A stretch of 64,000 nucleotides of DNA from Cordylochernes scorpioides (lineage: Eukaryota > Arthropoda > Arachnida > Pseudoscorpiones > Chernetidae). The notes below the pieces were generated by a model. That model ran no database searches. It was not told the origin of the DNA and saw only the letters and a program-made list of their open reading frames with translations. The stretch covers positions 67,084,115 through 67,148,114 of the forward strand of contig CP092876.1 in NCBI GenBank assembly GCA_030710605.1, read 5' to 3'. The position numbers and the translations under genes were made by a program. Below, one piece after another: positions 44,508-55,983 of this stretch (position 1 is the first letter of the stretch; the number at the start of each line of letters is the position of its first letter).

Positions 44508-44968
44508 TCTATCTATATATATAAAATTGAATGTCTGTCTGTCTGTTTGTCTGCACTCTATAGATTCAAAAACCATACATCCAATCGCCGTGAAATTTTG
44601 GGATATTATTAGGTTTATCACCGGGAAGGTTTTTGAAAAATAATTTCCTGAATATCTTGAATATCCTTAGAGTTATTTGCAGATTTGTAGATTTAACTCG
44701 CAAGCAGAGCCCCCATTGTGACGATGATAACAATATATCGAGAGATTCAAATTTACGAGTTTCAAATTATCAAAATATATCTTTTTTTTTTAAATAAGTT
44801 TTTAGAGAATTGTTTTAACAAATGTTCGCTAGACAAACCTTTACTCGGGTAAAACCCCGGGCGAAGCCGAGTACGTTTTATAAGTTTATAGAGAATTGTT
44901 TTAACAAATGTTCGTTAGACAAACATTCACTCGGGTAAAACCCGGGCGAAGCCGGGCACATCCGCTAG
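44508..44968 (+). mobile_element. Helitron family A with a duplicated 3' terminus
   Basis: TC start at 44508 or 44512, with the family block CCAATCGCCGTGAAA. A first 3' terminus at about 44838-44876 (GGGCGAAGCCGAGTACG) lacks CTAG. A second, complete one follows 90 bases later, ending CTAG at 44965-44968. Confidence 0.82.
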
Positions 44969-45589
44969 TATATATATATATGATAAATTAAACCCACAAC
45001 CTCATATTGTATATAATATAACAAGATATTATGTTGTATAATAGAAACACATCTGTAAATAATTATTCAAATGATTGACCTGTGTCATTACATCACCATA
45101 TGTAATGTACTTTGTACAAACTGAGGATGAATAAATAAATCTCTGTAATAAATTAAGAGTTGAGCTAGAGCAAAAATCGAGATGTAGAAGTCCGAACGAG
45201 GCCTAGAATATGTTAGGGCGTTTCCCTCGCCCTTTTTGCCACCGCTGAAACCCAATACATCCTCTCGGCAAAGATATATGAGCTTCCAATAGGGCCAGAA
45301 AAAAACAGTCTCTTCACCATAAGCGGGAGCCTTCGTCGGTGTGTCCAAGGTCCACCTCATCGACCATGTAGAACAGTAAGAAAATTTTATCTCCATCTTT
45401 CGCTCCTAGCTCGACTTTTATCTGTTCACGGAACTTTCCTAGTACAACTGTGTCTCTTTTAGCATCTCTCCTTTAAAAGGACACCTCTTCCCAAAAGACA
45501 CTCTGGTTCTGCAATTAGTTGTCCTTTATAGGGAGGTTTTCTATTGTAATAAATATTATTTTTATATATAAATATAATTATCAACAGGA
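44969..45589. other. Non-coding stretch with a partial MITE
   Basis: No gene recognised. The 102-codon frame on the minus strand (45088-45396) shows no known domain. A degraded MITE related to 5871-6042 lies at about 45450-45548, with GGTTCTGCAATTAGTTGTCC and GGGAGGTTTTCTATTG. Confidence 0.5.
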
Positions 45590-45731
45590 GGAAATTGATC
45601 CATAGAAGCATAGGGCGCCTCTCCCGTCAAAATAAACCCCAAAACCTGACACCATCTATTGACCGTCGCCGCAACTAGCGGCCTCGGGTCGGTGACAAAG
45701 CCACAACACTAGCTTTGGCAAACTGAGAAGC

Positions 45732-45786
45732 GTCCACCTAGAGACCATGGTTTCGGGCTAATGGCCTTCGTCAGTCTAGGGCGGAC
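45732..45786 (-). ncRNA. Type I hammerhead ribozyme, one stem II pair lost
   Basis: Same layout as 35997-36051 with CTGACGA and GAAA intact, stem I (CTAGA/TCTAG, GTCC/GGAC) and stem III (ACCATGGT) preserved. In stem II the first pair is now A opposite C, and the loop is CATTA, so activity may be reduced. Confidence 0.7.
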
Positions 45787-45966
45787 TTTATTCCATGAGA
45801 TCCTCACGGGAACTAATGGAATCTTCACAATCCACCAAAGAGGTGTTTTGCTGGCAAGGTGGCTGGGCCAAATCTATGGCTAGAATATAGATGGAAAATT
45901 TTCCGGGAGGAAATTGATCCATAGAAGCATAGGGCGCCTCTCCCGTCAAAATAAACGTCAAAACCT

Positions 45967-46021
45967 CGTCGACGAGGGCCATTAGCACGAAACCATGGTC
46001 TCTAGGTGGACGCTTTTCAGT
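45967..46021 (+). ncRNA. Decayed hammerhead ribozyme
   Basis: Inverted partial unit. The first core box reads GTCGACGA instead of CTGACGA, a stem II pair is broken (GCAC), and the 5' half of stem I is missing at the junction. Predicted inactive. Confidence 0.65.
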
Positions 46022-46170
46022 TTGCCAAAGCTGGTGTTGTGGCTTTGTCACCGACCCAAGGCCGCTAGTTGCGGCGACGGTCAATAGATGGCGTCAGGTT
46101 TTGACGTTTATTTTGACGGAAGAGGCGCCCTATGCTTCTATGGATCAATTTCCTCCCGCAAATTTTCCAT

Positions 46171-49020
46171 AGAGAGAGATGTGTGTAAAAACAAAATTAT
46201 AGTTCAGGTGATTTATTTATCAATTTGCCGTAGTGGGGGGGCCCGAGTCCGACTTCCAAGTCGTTCCGCCAAGAGATCAACACCATAGAGGTCCGTACGT
46301 CTCTTGACCTCACGGACAATACAGCAGCTACATTATTTCATTTTGTCTCCTCTCTAATTGTAAATACGTTGCTGTATCACCTCATAAGCATAAATAAATA
46401 AATTTATCAATAATATTAATAGTATTATTATGCCTTAGCGCGCCATCTGTTATCAAAATTCGAAACTATTATATATTTAAAAATATATGTAAATCTGCTG
46501 TCCTCAAAGCTTATGTCCATAGTTCATCTAAAATACCCATTCAAAGAGTCTAGCATCAATATCACTAGAAAAGGAAGATCGAAAAATGCAATATAGCAGC
46601 GGTATGGTAGATTAAACTAACGAAGCCGCTGTGAGGGTTCACCACTGATGAGCCAGGCCTTCCTATTAATTTTTCCATTGCACTAAGGACAGTAAAAATT
46701 GTTTATTTTTAAAAAGAATCATACGCGTCTATAATAGTTTCGATATATTAATAGTAAAAGTGTTTTTTTGAATCTTTGTATGTTATGGATCTGACGCTAG
46801 ATCTTATTTTGTATTGGTGAATTTTGAAGACGTTAGAATAGTTCAATTTCACCACATCGACCAAATTGAACCAGTCTTGAAATGTTCAGTCTCATTGTTC
46901 GACGGACTCTCTCTAGTCATGTAAATTAAGAGACTTTAATTAAACAACTTACTAATCAGTTTCCCCACTTCAATTTGCATTGAATCGTATTCAAGATATA
47001 CCAAAAGGTATATCATTTCACGATAACAAAATTTGCTTTATTATGATAAAAATTTCAATACGGTTTAATACTAGCTGTCATTTAAGACCTTTCGTTGAAC
47101 ACGGTCTAATTTACTACTATCATAACATTTTAAAAAAGCGCCGTAATTTTCTATATTTAAAATAATCATTTTAAAAACAAATTCACTTTAGCGCGCGCAG
47201 CAAGTTCTAGGGTCGCGAACTTGTTCGACAGCGAACTTCTACAGTAAATTTGCATATAAAATGAATTATTTTAATTACTATTAACCCAAGTTCCTGGAGC
47301 GTATCCATAAACTATAGATAAACCAAAATGATTGATATTTAAACTGCGCCTTAAGTCTTTTAGTGTTCTAATGTATAAATACTCTGATTGTGCCGCAGCC
47401 TATTGAAGCCTCTCTCAGACACAAAAATAAGTTCAATTTCCAGAGTCTACAGTTATTCTAGATAGAATGACGGTAAAATAAGAACATGTTCGCCCTATCT
47501 GACAGGGTTTGTATAGAAAAAGAGATATTTATAAACCAGGTTCCCCCCCCTTGAGCGCAGAACGCCAACTACCCGGGGCCTGTCCAGCTCACTAGTATGG
47601 ACTAGTGCCAAGCGCTTTTAATCTCGTCTTGAGTGGATTACTAAGTAGAGTCAGTTGACCAGGAAGTTCCATGCTGAGGTTGAGTCTGGCCAAAGATGTA
47701 GGATTGATGTCGGTCAGTCCAAGCAGAATAGCTGCATCCTATATAACTGACCATTATAATAATTATTAACCTGAATGCTATAAATCTGTTTATACTTCTT
47801 TTCCCAACCTCCCAATCTTGTTTACGTATCTTTGTATTTATTGTTGTTGTATGAGAGTGAAGAACACATATTTTTACAAAGCAATAGAGGTACATTTTTC
47901 TAATTTTAAAAATATATTTTATAGTATTTGAAGTGTATATGGTTCTTATTTCCCCCGCGTGCACCATTCGCTTTATCCGAACTATACATGCCATTAAGTG
48001 CATCAACCCCTCTCTGGGCGGTATTTGCCACATGTTTTTTTGAATAATTAAAAAATAAATACATTTTTTGGAAAGTTTTTATAACCATTAGGTGTGTCAG
48101 TAATTATGTAATTGGGAGGATAATATTTTGAGATTTGAGCAAAGAAGATGTATACATATATATCGTAATTTAAACAATGTGATATGTAAGTAATAGAGTA
48201 TGACGTCTTTTCTAGTCGTGTCAAAGTGACACCAGCTTGCCACCGGACACCCAGGGGATCCAGGGAGGGACAAAAAAGGGGCGTTGGTCCGGATGCTGAC
48301 AGTTAGTTAGATTACGGTGGATATTTTCGGGGAGGCCCGCTTAGTGCTAAGTCTCACGGCAGCCCTCGTGGCGGCGTTTTGGCTACCCTCTGCCCCCGCA
48401 GCTTCATGCAGGACGCCGAGATTTCCTCATTTAATCCTCAACTTTCCCCTGGTCCTGGTGCCACGTGAGACATACTAGGAGAGCGTCTTTTGATCCCAAA
48501 CTTTGTCCTTACTGTCCCGTGCGGACATCCCACTCTGCACGCCTTGCCACTCAACCCCGACTGCTTCCAACTCACTTGTTGGCTTATCTGGGTTTACGAC
48601 ATATTTAAAATATATTTAATTTTTTTAAAATTAGAATTGTTATATAAAATTAAATTTTAACTTTTTAATTTAGGAACATTTACAGCAATGAGACATCGAT
48701 TGTTCCCTAATATAAATGATTTAACTCTCTTACATTTTATGAACTCTGTCGATTAATACATGTAAATTTGTAAATATTTTTAATTCTAAGTTATAATTTG
48801 TTTGTTATTTTGTTTGTTTTCTATGTAATAGGTGCATATAGTTCAATATAGCGCCTGGTTGATTAGAAAAAAAAAAAACATTTTAATTTATAAATATTAC
48901 TCTGTGAATATTTTTTACAAAATCATTTTTTTCAATCTATTTAATCTGTATCTTTAACCTTCTTTCTCAGTTTATGATTGAGAGATATAATTTCAAAAAC
49001 ATTTAAAAATAAAAAAATAT
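46171..49020. other. Non-coding DNA, mostly duplicated sequence
   Basis: 46570-48430 matches 62255-64000. It includes fold-back MITE fragments (46430-46460, 46670-46745), a GAGCGCAGAACGCCAACTAC motif (47554, also seen near 14161 and 63250), and a GC-richer block (48230-48590) that could be part of an LTR or promoter. No convincing coding frame. Confidence 0.5.
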
Positions 49021-49038
49021 TATTAAAAATAAATCGCA

Positions 49039-49718
49039 ATGGAAGCCGTGAAGAAAGTCAAACTTACCTACCTGGCATCTATGAAGATCCACGAGACGGC
49101 CGCCAACTCAACTGCGGACTACTACTTGGACTCCCCATTGAAGACACTCTGGAAGTCACCAATTGTTTCCCCCTGCCGGAGTTGGACCCCAAGGACTTCA
49201 CCATATCTATCGCCCAAAATTACGAAAAAGTGAACGGCGACCCTCTCGTCGGATTCTTCAAGAAATCCTCCGGCAAAGAAAGCGAATGCATGGAAATTCT
49301 CCAAGAATGCCAGGATATGTTCACCACATTTCTTAAGATTGAGCTGAGGTCCGAGGAGCCAATGACGGCTCATCTAATGTTCGATTCAAAAAAGAAGAGA
49401 GACCTGACAATTACGGTGGAAGGGTCAAAACTGACCAGACAGCTTCTGCAGCAACTAGAGTGTGAACAGACGGCTCAGAGGAAGGAGGCAGCCTCACGTA
49501 TGAAAAACAGAATTGTCAGCGCCACCCAGAACTTGAGGGGAATTCTGTCCAAGAATCGCAGGACCAAGAACAAGGTGGATGAGAACGAGCGGGAGACCTA
49601 CAAGATGTCCCAGACTGCCATGGACAACCTGGGCCGTCAGGTCATCCAGAAAGCCTTCTTGGACACCCAAAGGCAATTTGTGAACGTTGCCGACGCGGAA
49701 AGCGAAAATAAAAATTGA
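49039..49718 (+). pseudogene. Divergent intronless eIF3 subunit h-like (MPN domain) gene copy with a frameshift
   Basis: The ATG at 49039 opens VKKVKLTYLASMKIHE, like the eIF3h N-terminus. A frameshift near 49100-49118 moves the homology to the frame reading NCGLLLGLPIEDTLEVTNCF (eIF3h: GVLLGLVVEDRLEITNCF). That frame runs without interruption to TGA 49716-49718, with FDSKKKRDLTITVEGSKLT and a charged helical C-terminus ending NLGRQVIQKAFLDTQRQF. Length would be about 225 residues against ~350 for eIF3h, with much of the middle diverged. Lack of introns and the frame break suggest a retrocopy, but the downstream frame is clean, so a sequence error in a working paralogue is possible. No poly-A tail or target duplication was identified. 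Confidence 0.55.
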
Positions 49719-50133
49719 ATTTGGTAGGGGTAGGTCTTGATTTTGTACACTATATGTATATAATAGGTATCTTTTTTTACAAAATATTCATACAAATAAA
49801 TCATCGTAAATATTATTTTGTTCGATACAACCTATACTTTATTGTTGAAAAAGAGCACATGGCCGAAATATTATGCTTAAGTTTTATATTTCCTCTACAG
49901 AAAGTAGTTTCTAAAAACTTTTTAAATATGTACCTATTTAGGATTGCTTGCATATTTTACCATGTGCTGATTGTGCACGACGCAACAATATATTTAAAAC
50001 TACAAAGATTAAATTTGCTCAAAATTCCTCGATTATCATAGTTAAGAAAAGAAATGCATTTTTAACCTGGATCTGATTTGTGAAAGTATACATAAAAACC
50101 TATTGAATGAAAAAAAGCCACTTATGCAATATA
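49719..50133. other. AT-rich non-coding stretch
   Basis: 3' flank of the eIF3h-like copy; no element recognised. A 108-codon frame here has no domain features. Confidence 0.5.
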
Positions 50134-51439
50134 CAAGGTATGTCCCATAAGTTCCCGGACTGGGTCCATAAGAAAATAAATTAATTAAAAATGTAAATGA
50201 ATTTGACTGTTTATTATAGAAAAAATATCTGGCTACACGGTGGTACCAATATCGAGGCGGTACTTGCGCGCGCGCCAAGGTTATTCTAATTTATTTGAAG
50301 GTCACACCTAGCGCTGCGGCGATTTTACGATGGAACAAAAATTGAAGCCGAGGATTTGCATAGAATTTTGTGTGAAACTTCGAATATCAGCAACCGAAAC
50401 TTTTGAAATGCTTAATAAAGCAGTCCTCAATGACGCCCCAAAGAGAACAACTGTTTTTGAATGGCATTCTAGATTTAAAGCTGGCAGAATTTCCATTGAA
50501 GATGATCCTCGTCAAGGACGCCCAAAATTTCAAAGGACTGATGAAAATGTGCAAAAAATCACCGATTTGATAAAAGAAAATCCTCGAACCACTTTGCTGG
50601 AGCTAGAGCAAGACACAGGCATCTCTAAAACAACGATTAGAAGGATCGTAACCGAAGATTTGAAGCTCAAAAAGACTCCTGCAAAATTCATCCCAAGATT
50701 CCTCACCAATGAGCAAAAACTGTGTCGGCTTGCAACCTGTGAGGACATGATGGAAATTGCAAGAACGGATCCAGAATGGAAAGACAAGATAATCACAGGC
50801 GACGAGACATGGGTCTTGGGGCTATGACCCTGAAACCAAACCTCAATCTGCCGAGTGGAGAGGTTAGGGTGAGCCTAGACCCAAAAAATCCAGAAACAAG
50901 GTGTTGCTGGTCGCTCTTTCGGATAACAAGGGCATTGTTCATCACCAGTATCTTCCTGCAGGCCAAACAGTTATTAAGGAAATGTATTTGGGCATTCTTC
51001 GCCGCCTAAGGGAAGCGATTCGAAAAAAAAGGCCAGAAAAATGGACTAATGGTGACTGGATCCTACACAATAACAATGTCCGCCCTCACACAGCGCACTT
51101 GGTGACGAGTGTTTTGGCGAAACCGGGACAGAAATCCTACCTCAACCACTCTATTCCCCAGACATCGAACCAAATGACTTTTTTCTGTTCCCCAAACTTA
51201 AAGCAGTTCTAAAAGGAAGACATTTTGACACCAGGGATGACATAATAGAAAAATAGCCGTTAGCATTGAAGAGCATTCCAAAAGAGGCTTATAAAAACTG
51301 TTTCGACAATTGGGAGAAACGATGGCGCTGGTGCGTTGAAGCAAGGGGGGATTACTGTGAAAAGTTTAATTAAAAAATTAAAAAAAAATCTTACCTTTTT
51401 TTTATGGACCCAGTCCGGGAACTTATGGGACATACCTTG
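50134..51439 (+). mobile_element. mariner element with long perfect-like inverted ends
   Basis: The ends begin CAAGGTATGTCCCATAAGTT and match over about 38 bases with two differences, flanked by TA at 50132-50133 and 51440-51441. 1306 bp. Distinct from the mariner at 2731 in its ends. Confidence 0.92.
50330..51373 (+). pseudogene. Mariner transposase, frameshifted in its second half
   Basis: Intact for 165 residues: HTH_48 domain (KPRICIEFCVKLRISATETF, FEWHSRFKAG, DPRQGRPKFQRTDENV), a second HTH (LEQDTGISKTTIRRIVTEDL), then IITGDETWVLG with the first catalytic Asp. A frameshift at about 50815-50830 leads to LSDNKGIVHHQYLPAGQTV in another frame, then HNNNVRPHTAH, where the second catalytic Asp is replaced by Asn. 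Further shifts occur near 51150-51250; a TAG also appears in the IIEK*PLALK part. Ends at TAA 51371-51373. Inactive. Confidence 0.9.
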
Positions 51440-52634
51440 TATTTAGGTTTTTAAACTAAAAATTAGATAAAATTCTAAAAGTTGATATATAATCTGGAAA
51501 ACTACTGTTTTCCCTGGATCGTGATCGCTCACAGCTACAGCTGGTCTGAGCGAAGTGGATAGCTCACTTACACAGGTTTTTCAAACAAAGAAAGGGCTTG
51601 AAAAAGATGAAATTATGAAAAATTATTTTTTTTTTCATTGTAGAAAATGCTCAACTTCAGACATTACCATGTCATCTGATAAACTCGCCACATACACTCC
51701 TCCTTACAGCGTCCATTAATTATACAGCTTATATGTACATACGGTATGGTGAGAGCCCAAGCTCTTCTATTGGTTCTTCTAAAGACCTAAATCAGTATGC
51801 AATGTTTTTCTAGATCAGCAGTCGCACTAAGCAATAAAATTGTATATTAAATAAAAAGTTTTACTTTAATACAAATTTAAAAAAAAAGAGAGAGAGAGAG
51901 TGTGTACGCGAGACTTTCACTAAAATATTTTAAATTCTAACCAAAAAAAATTATTGTGAACTTGATTATCAAGATATATTATTTTTTATATAATAAATTT
52001 ATCTATTTCCTTAATATATATGAAAACGTATCAGCCACACACCATAAACCCTTCAATTGAGAGAAAAATAAGATATTCAGAATATTTCACTAGACCTCGC
52101 TTGTAGCAAATCCCGCAATCAAATCTCAATTCTATATGAATTCTAAGAAATATATCTTTAAAACACACCAGATTGATATAGTTTCAGTGAACTGTCAAAT
52201 TTGCCTATTTTCCTACCTTAATCGACGCATTTTACATTGAGGTAAAAGAAACAATTTTATTGTCACTTCTGTAAGTAAAAAGATCTATACCAATTCTTGT
52301 ATAACCTCCCATGAGAGACCACCTTTAAGAGAAACCGTGTTATTTATACAGTCTCATTTAAGATTATATTATATCTAATAAATTAAACTGTTGAAGCAAA
52401 ACCTTTTGATTTTAAAAGTAAAATTGAATTCTACTGTCCTTACTGCGAAGAAATATTTTGGGAGGACTTGGCTCATTAGCGTTGAATCCTATCAGCGGTA
52501 TTGCCAATTTAATCAATGATACCGCTTTTTAGAGATATGCTACTTTATTGTACGATTCTGCTTATATATGCAACAATTTTATGTTATATCTGGTTATTTT
52601 ATTTGAGCAAACTACTTCACGGAAACCATCTCAC
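51440..52634. other. Non-coding DNA; second half belongs to the segmental duplication
   Basis: A GA run lies at 51884-51900. From about 52140 it matches 37500-37944, including TACATTGAGGTAAAAGAAAC and TTGGCTCATTAG. No gene. Confidence 0.5.
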
Positions 52635-52993
52635 CGGGCTGGATGTTAATCCAGAAGATGGTGAGGTAGTCATCTCGGTCCGAGCGGCTCTGTTCATGGA
52701 AGAAGCCCAGGGCATGGCTGATCTCGTGGACTACGGTGCCGTGGTACTCGCAGCCCGACCCCAGGGACAGGGGCTGCTTGCCGCCCGCCATCCCAGCGAA
52801 CGTGTAGCACCTGTATCACACCATTGCCACCCGGGCTTGGAATCTGATTCGACCACTCACCCATAGCCTCTGAAAAAGTGAAGGTAATCTCCTGACAGAG
52901 TGCTGATTTCTTCAAACGTCAGACAATTTTTTGGCTTGCCAGTCAAGTACTCCATATGTTTCATAGCTTCCTTTATAAGTTTTCCAAGGTAGG
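52635..52993 (-). CDS. Astacin-family metalloprotease, two internal exons including the zinc site (copy 2)
   Basis: Upper exon 52993-52861 (acceptor TGTGTTGCAG): [27 protein letters not shown], ending FFRGYG. A 50-bp GT-AG intron (52860-52811) follows. Lower exon 52810-52635: [52 protein letters not shown], then a GTGAGA donor. Open and intact. No matching last exon is seen between here and copy 1, so this copy either lacks its end, splices to the distant exon at 29715, or is an alternative exon pair of one gene. Confidence 0.87.
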
Positions 52994-53123
52994 CTGCAAC
53001 ACATTTGGAAAACTCACTCAATTTTATTTATATATATTCACAACATATATGTATATTGAAAATATAAAAGGCACATCCTCACCAGGTGCACATGTGATTT
53101 TCCAATGTATACATATATATATA

Positions 53124-55974
53124 TGTCATAATATATGCTCTTCCAGGAATAATGAAGTGAACCTACAGTCAACGAGAGAGAGACTCGATAGAAGGCAACT
53201 AAGTTACGACCATTTTGGCCACATTCCTGAGGGGGCTTTTCTTGGAACCCTGCAGGACTATTTTTAGATAGTCGGGGGGTGGCGGGCACAGAACAAACGG
53301 CCGGCCGCCTGGCGGTGCGGGTCGCGCGCCCGTCTCTCTCGCTGGCTGCCTGGGTTATTCCTCTACCAACTCGTCGTGTGATTATTCCTCTTCTCACCAC
53401 ATTATTATCACTATATTGCCACATTGAAAGTCGACAGGATCATATCACAGAAGAGTCGACAGGATCATCTCACAGAAGAGTCGACAGGACCATATCACAG
53501 AAGAGTCGACAGGATAAGACCTGACCAGAGTATGAAGAAACAAGAAGCCAAGCCACGATGATCGGCCAAACCCAACTCAACTGTAACCACTCCCCTTCGA
53601 GCCCTCAACCCCTTCTTCGCCAACCTTTGAACCGTGATCCCGAAGAAGTATTCACCTACAACGGAGATGGAGCTGCCACGCACTTCTTCCAGCACTAGAT
53701 CTGCCCAAGAACGACCACCGTGCCAGGGCAGGATACCTTCCTCCATCATGGACAAGACTCCGCCATATCCCTGCCGCTACTGTGATGTACAACACTGGTA
53801 CGCACAGTGTCACAGACAGAACTCTCCCGAAGCTCAATGAACTTACCTGCGCCCTAAACCAACATAACTCGTGAGTCTAATTGTTTTAACGCCTACCATT
53901 CATTCTTTAAATAAGTCATTCCTTGTAAATTGTCCCAATATTTACATAATTAGCTCCATTTATTCTCTCCACGCCTATTAACAATGATTTTATTCTCCAT
54001 ACTATTTTTCTAGATATTTGTAACTCATTTAATTAGTTACCTTACCAGTAGAATTTAACAATCGTCATTTTAATTAAATAATTTCCATTTTAACGTAACT
54101 CTTAAAAAAAAGGAATACTACCTATTAATGCTTTACGATTTTTACTATTAACAATAGATTTTTCATAATCAATTTATCTATAAAAAATATGCCTCCAGCA
54201 CCTAAACTTTTGTATACCTATTTGTATATGACCTCTCCTACTTGTAAGCACGGCTCACGAAAAATAATTTCTTTCCCTAAACGACTCAAAATTCACCCTG
54301 TAAGTCAGGCGTCGAAGAATTCCAACCACCACGTGAGCCTTGCTTACAACCAACCCTTGGTGACTCTTACCTATCTTCCCCTTAATGTCCCACTCATTCT
54401 TACAACCTTGTCAACCTTATACCAGCTCAGGACCTTTTATAGAATTATCGAACTTCTATATTGTCATTTCAAAATCCTAATCTTCGCCCTTCATTTATGA
54501 TAATATATTTCGTAGTTCATCTCTAGCATATCCACCGACCCACACCATCTAGCCAATGGTGTGTTTGTCACAGGATGCAGATTGACTAACTGCTAGATGT
54601 TTATCAACCCCTTTTTGTTCGCACTTGAACAATCTGCATCAAGCGGCACAGTTCGCTTCTTCTTCTCGCGCCACACGTTCGCCACACGGACCCTGTCTTC
54701 AAATCTATGTTTGTCCATTGTCCAAACCAGCACGATATAGCTTACCTCCGATATTTCCCACGAAGGTACGTTAAACATCGTCGCTGATTCTGTCCGTTCC
54801 GTCATCATTTCGCGCAAACATGGGTCTTACGTACAACCCACCGCGAAATCATCGCCTTGCACAAGCTCCCACGACGGTTCAAACACCTCGTGTCCGAGCA
54901 GCTTGTCACTTGTAACGGACAACGCCGTCCTCGTCCCAATTTTGGCACCGTGCGCGCATACTTTCCGCAAATTAAATATAAGTCCATTCGACTTCCTCAC
55001 CTACACACGGGACTTTTCCCCTCGGACTCGCTACACAAGTAACTACATAGATAAGGTAGATTGGCCCAGGGCAAGTTTCCCCTCGCTCTGTTCGCCAAGA
55101 TTCTAACATTTTATGTAGTTTTATATTTACCTCAGTCCTGAGCTCACACAATTGCCAACCTCAATCTCATTTCTCGTACTCTACACCTATAGCATAGAAA
55201 GCCCATGACAAGTTTCCCCTTGCCATGTCAGCCTGAAAAATATCTTAAAGTGTAGAGTTCCCCAGTCTTAATGATCTTCAGAATTTCATCATAGGTATGT
55301 GACTCTTCTTCTCGTTGTTCACACGCCTCCATATCATTTCCCTTATAATACATTAGATTTTGTTGTACATAGCCTTTTATAACCTTGATATTTCAAAGAA
55401 TTTCCTTAAATATCAAACTCTCCGGTGTTGTAAAACTGCTTGTAAATAATATTTACTTGTGTACTATACAATATTTTATTTACATAAAACTATGTTACTT
55501 TAACTAATTTCAACTGTAAAATTATTTTCTCTATTCCTGGCTTCACCAGTTTTAAGTATACTCAAACCATGTTCAGCCTTCTTCAACGGGGGCCATTTGT
55601 CATAATATATGCTCTTCCAGGAATAATAAAGTAAACCTACAGTCAACGAGAGAGAGACTCGTTAGAAGGCAACTAAGTTACGACCATTTTGGCCACATTC
55701 CTAAGGGGGCTTTTCTGGGAACCCTGCAGGACTATTTTTAGATAGTCGGGGGGTGGCGGGCACAGAACAAACGGCCGGCCGCCTGGCGGTGCGGGTCGCG
55801 CGCCCGTCTCTCTCGCTGGCTGCCTGGGTTATTCCTCTACCAACTCGTCGTGTGATTATTCCTCTCCTCACCACATTATTATCACTATATTGCCACAATG
55901 AAAGTCGACAGGATCATATCACAGAAGAGTCGACATGATCATATCACAGAAGTGTCGACAGGACCATATCACAT
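53124..55974 (+). mobile_element. Small non-autonomous LTR retrotransposon, copy 2
   Basis: LTRs 53124-53499 and 55598-55974 share TGTCATAATATATGCTC starts. Their ends carry two extra copies of a ~25-bp repeat (GAAGAGTCGACAGGATCATA, TCACA) compared with copy 1. The interior is highly similar to copy 1. Confidence 0.85.
53634..53840 (+). CDS. Short Gag-type zinc-knuckle protein, second copy
   Basis: 68 codons, the same CX2CX3HX4C knuckle (CRYCDVQHWYAQC) as 39682-39888, with only a few substitutions upstream of the knuckle. Confidence 0.5.
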   Translation: MIPKKYSPTTEMELPRTSSSTRSAQERPPCQGRIPSSIMDKTPPYPCRYCDVQHWYAQCHRQNSPEAQ

Positions 55975-55983
55975 ATATATATA

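Larger units (their letters stand above)
45590..46170. mobile_element. Second retrozyme-like locus, older and rearranged
   Basis: Diverged relative of 35829-36915: one direct unit (about 45590-45900), a short partial copy, then an inverted partial unit. The outer ends form a palindrome around AGGAGGAAATTGATCCATAG. It is absent from the equivalent place in the other duplicate (near 60925), so it inserted in this copy. Confidence 0.75.
37500..48430 (+). repeat. Segmental duplication, copy 1
   Basis: Collinear with 52140-64000 in the same orientation. Matching blocks: 37500-37944 with 52140-52580; astacin exons 38727-39079 with 52635-52993; LTR element 39190-42007 with 53124-55974, sharing its right flank (TTCCCAACATA, then CAGTAGAGGC) with 60318 onward; and 46570-48430 with 62255-64000. 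Differences are mostly transposon insertions made after the duplication (Helitron at 37945-38658 and ribozyme units at about 45590-46170 here; Helitrons and minisatellites there). Confidence 0.8.

Noticed and set aside
43708..44621. Overlapping minus-strand frames of 241-263 codons with repeated LLAFY/HCWLF residues
   Set aside because: All three registers of a 32-bp tandem repeat are open because the unit has no stop in any of them. Not a protein family.
48230..48590. GC-richer block considered as a CpG-type promoter or an LTR
   Set aside because: Duplicated at 63840 onward, but no adjacent gene start, TATA-initiator arrangement or paired repeat could be shown.
49715..50041. 108-codon frame after the eIF3h-like copy
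   Set aside because: AT-rich with biased residues and no domain; fits chance.
52516..52866. 116-codon plus-strand frame and its counterpart near 38700
   Set aside because: Antisense shadow of the astacin exon on the minus strand.
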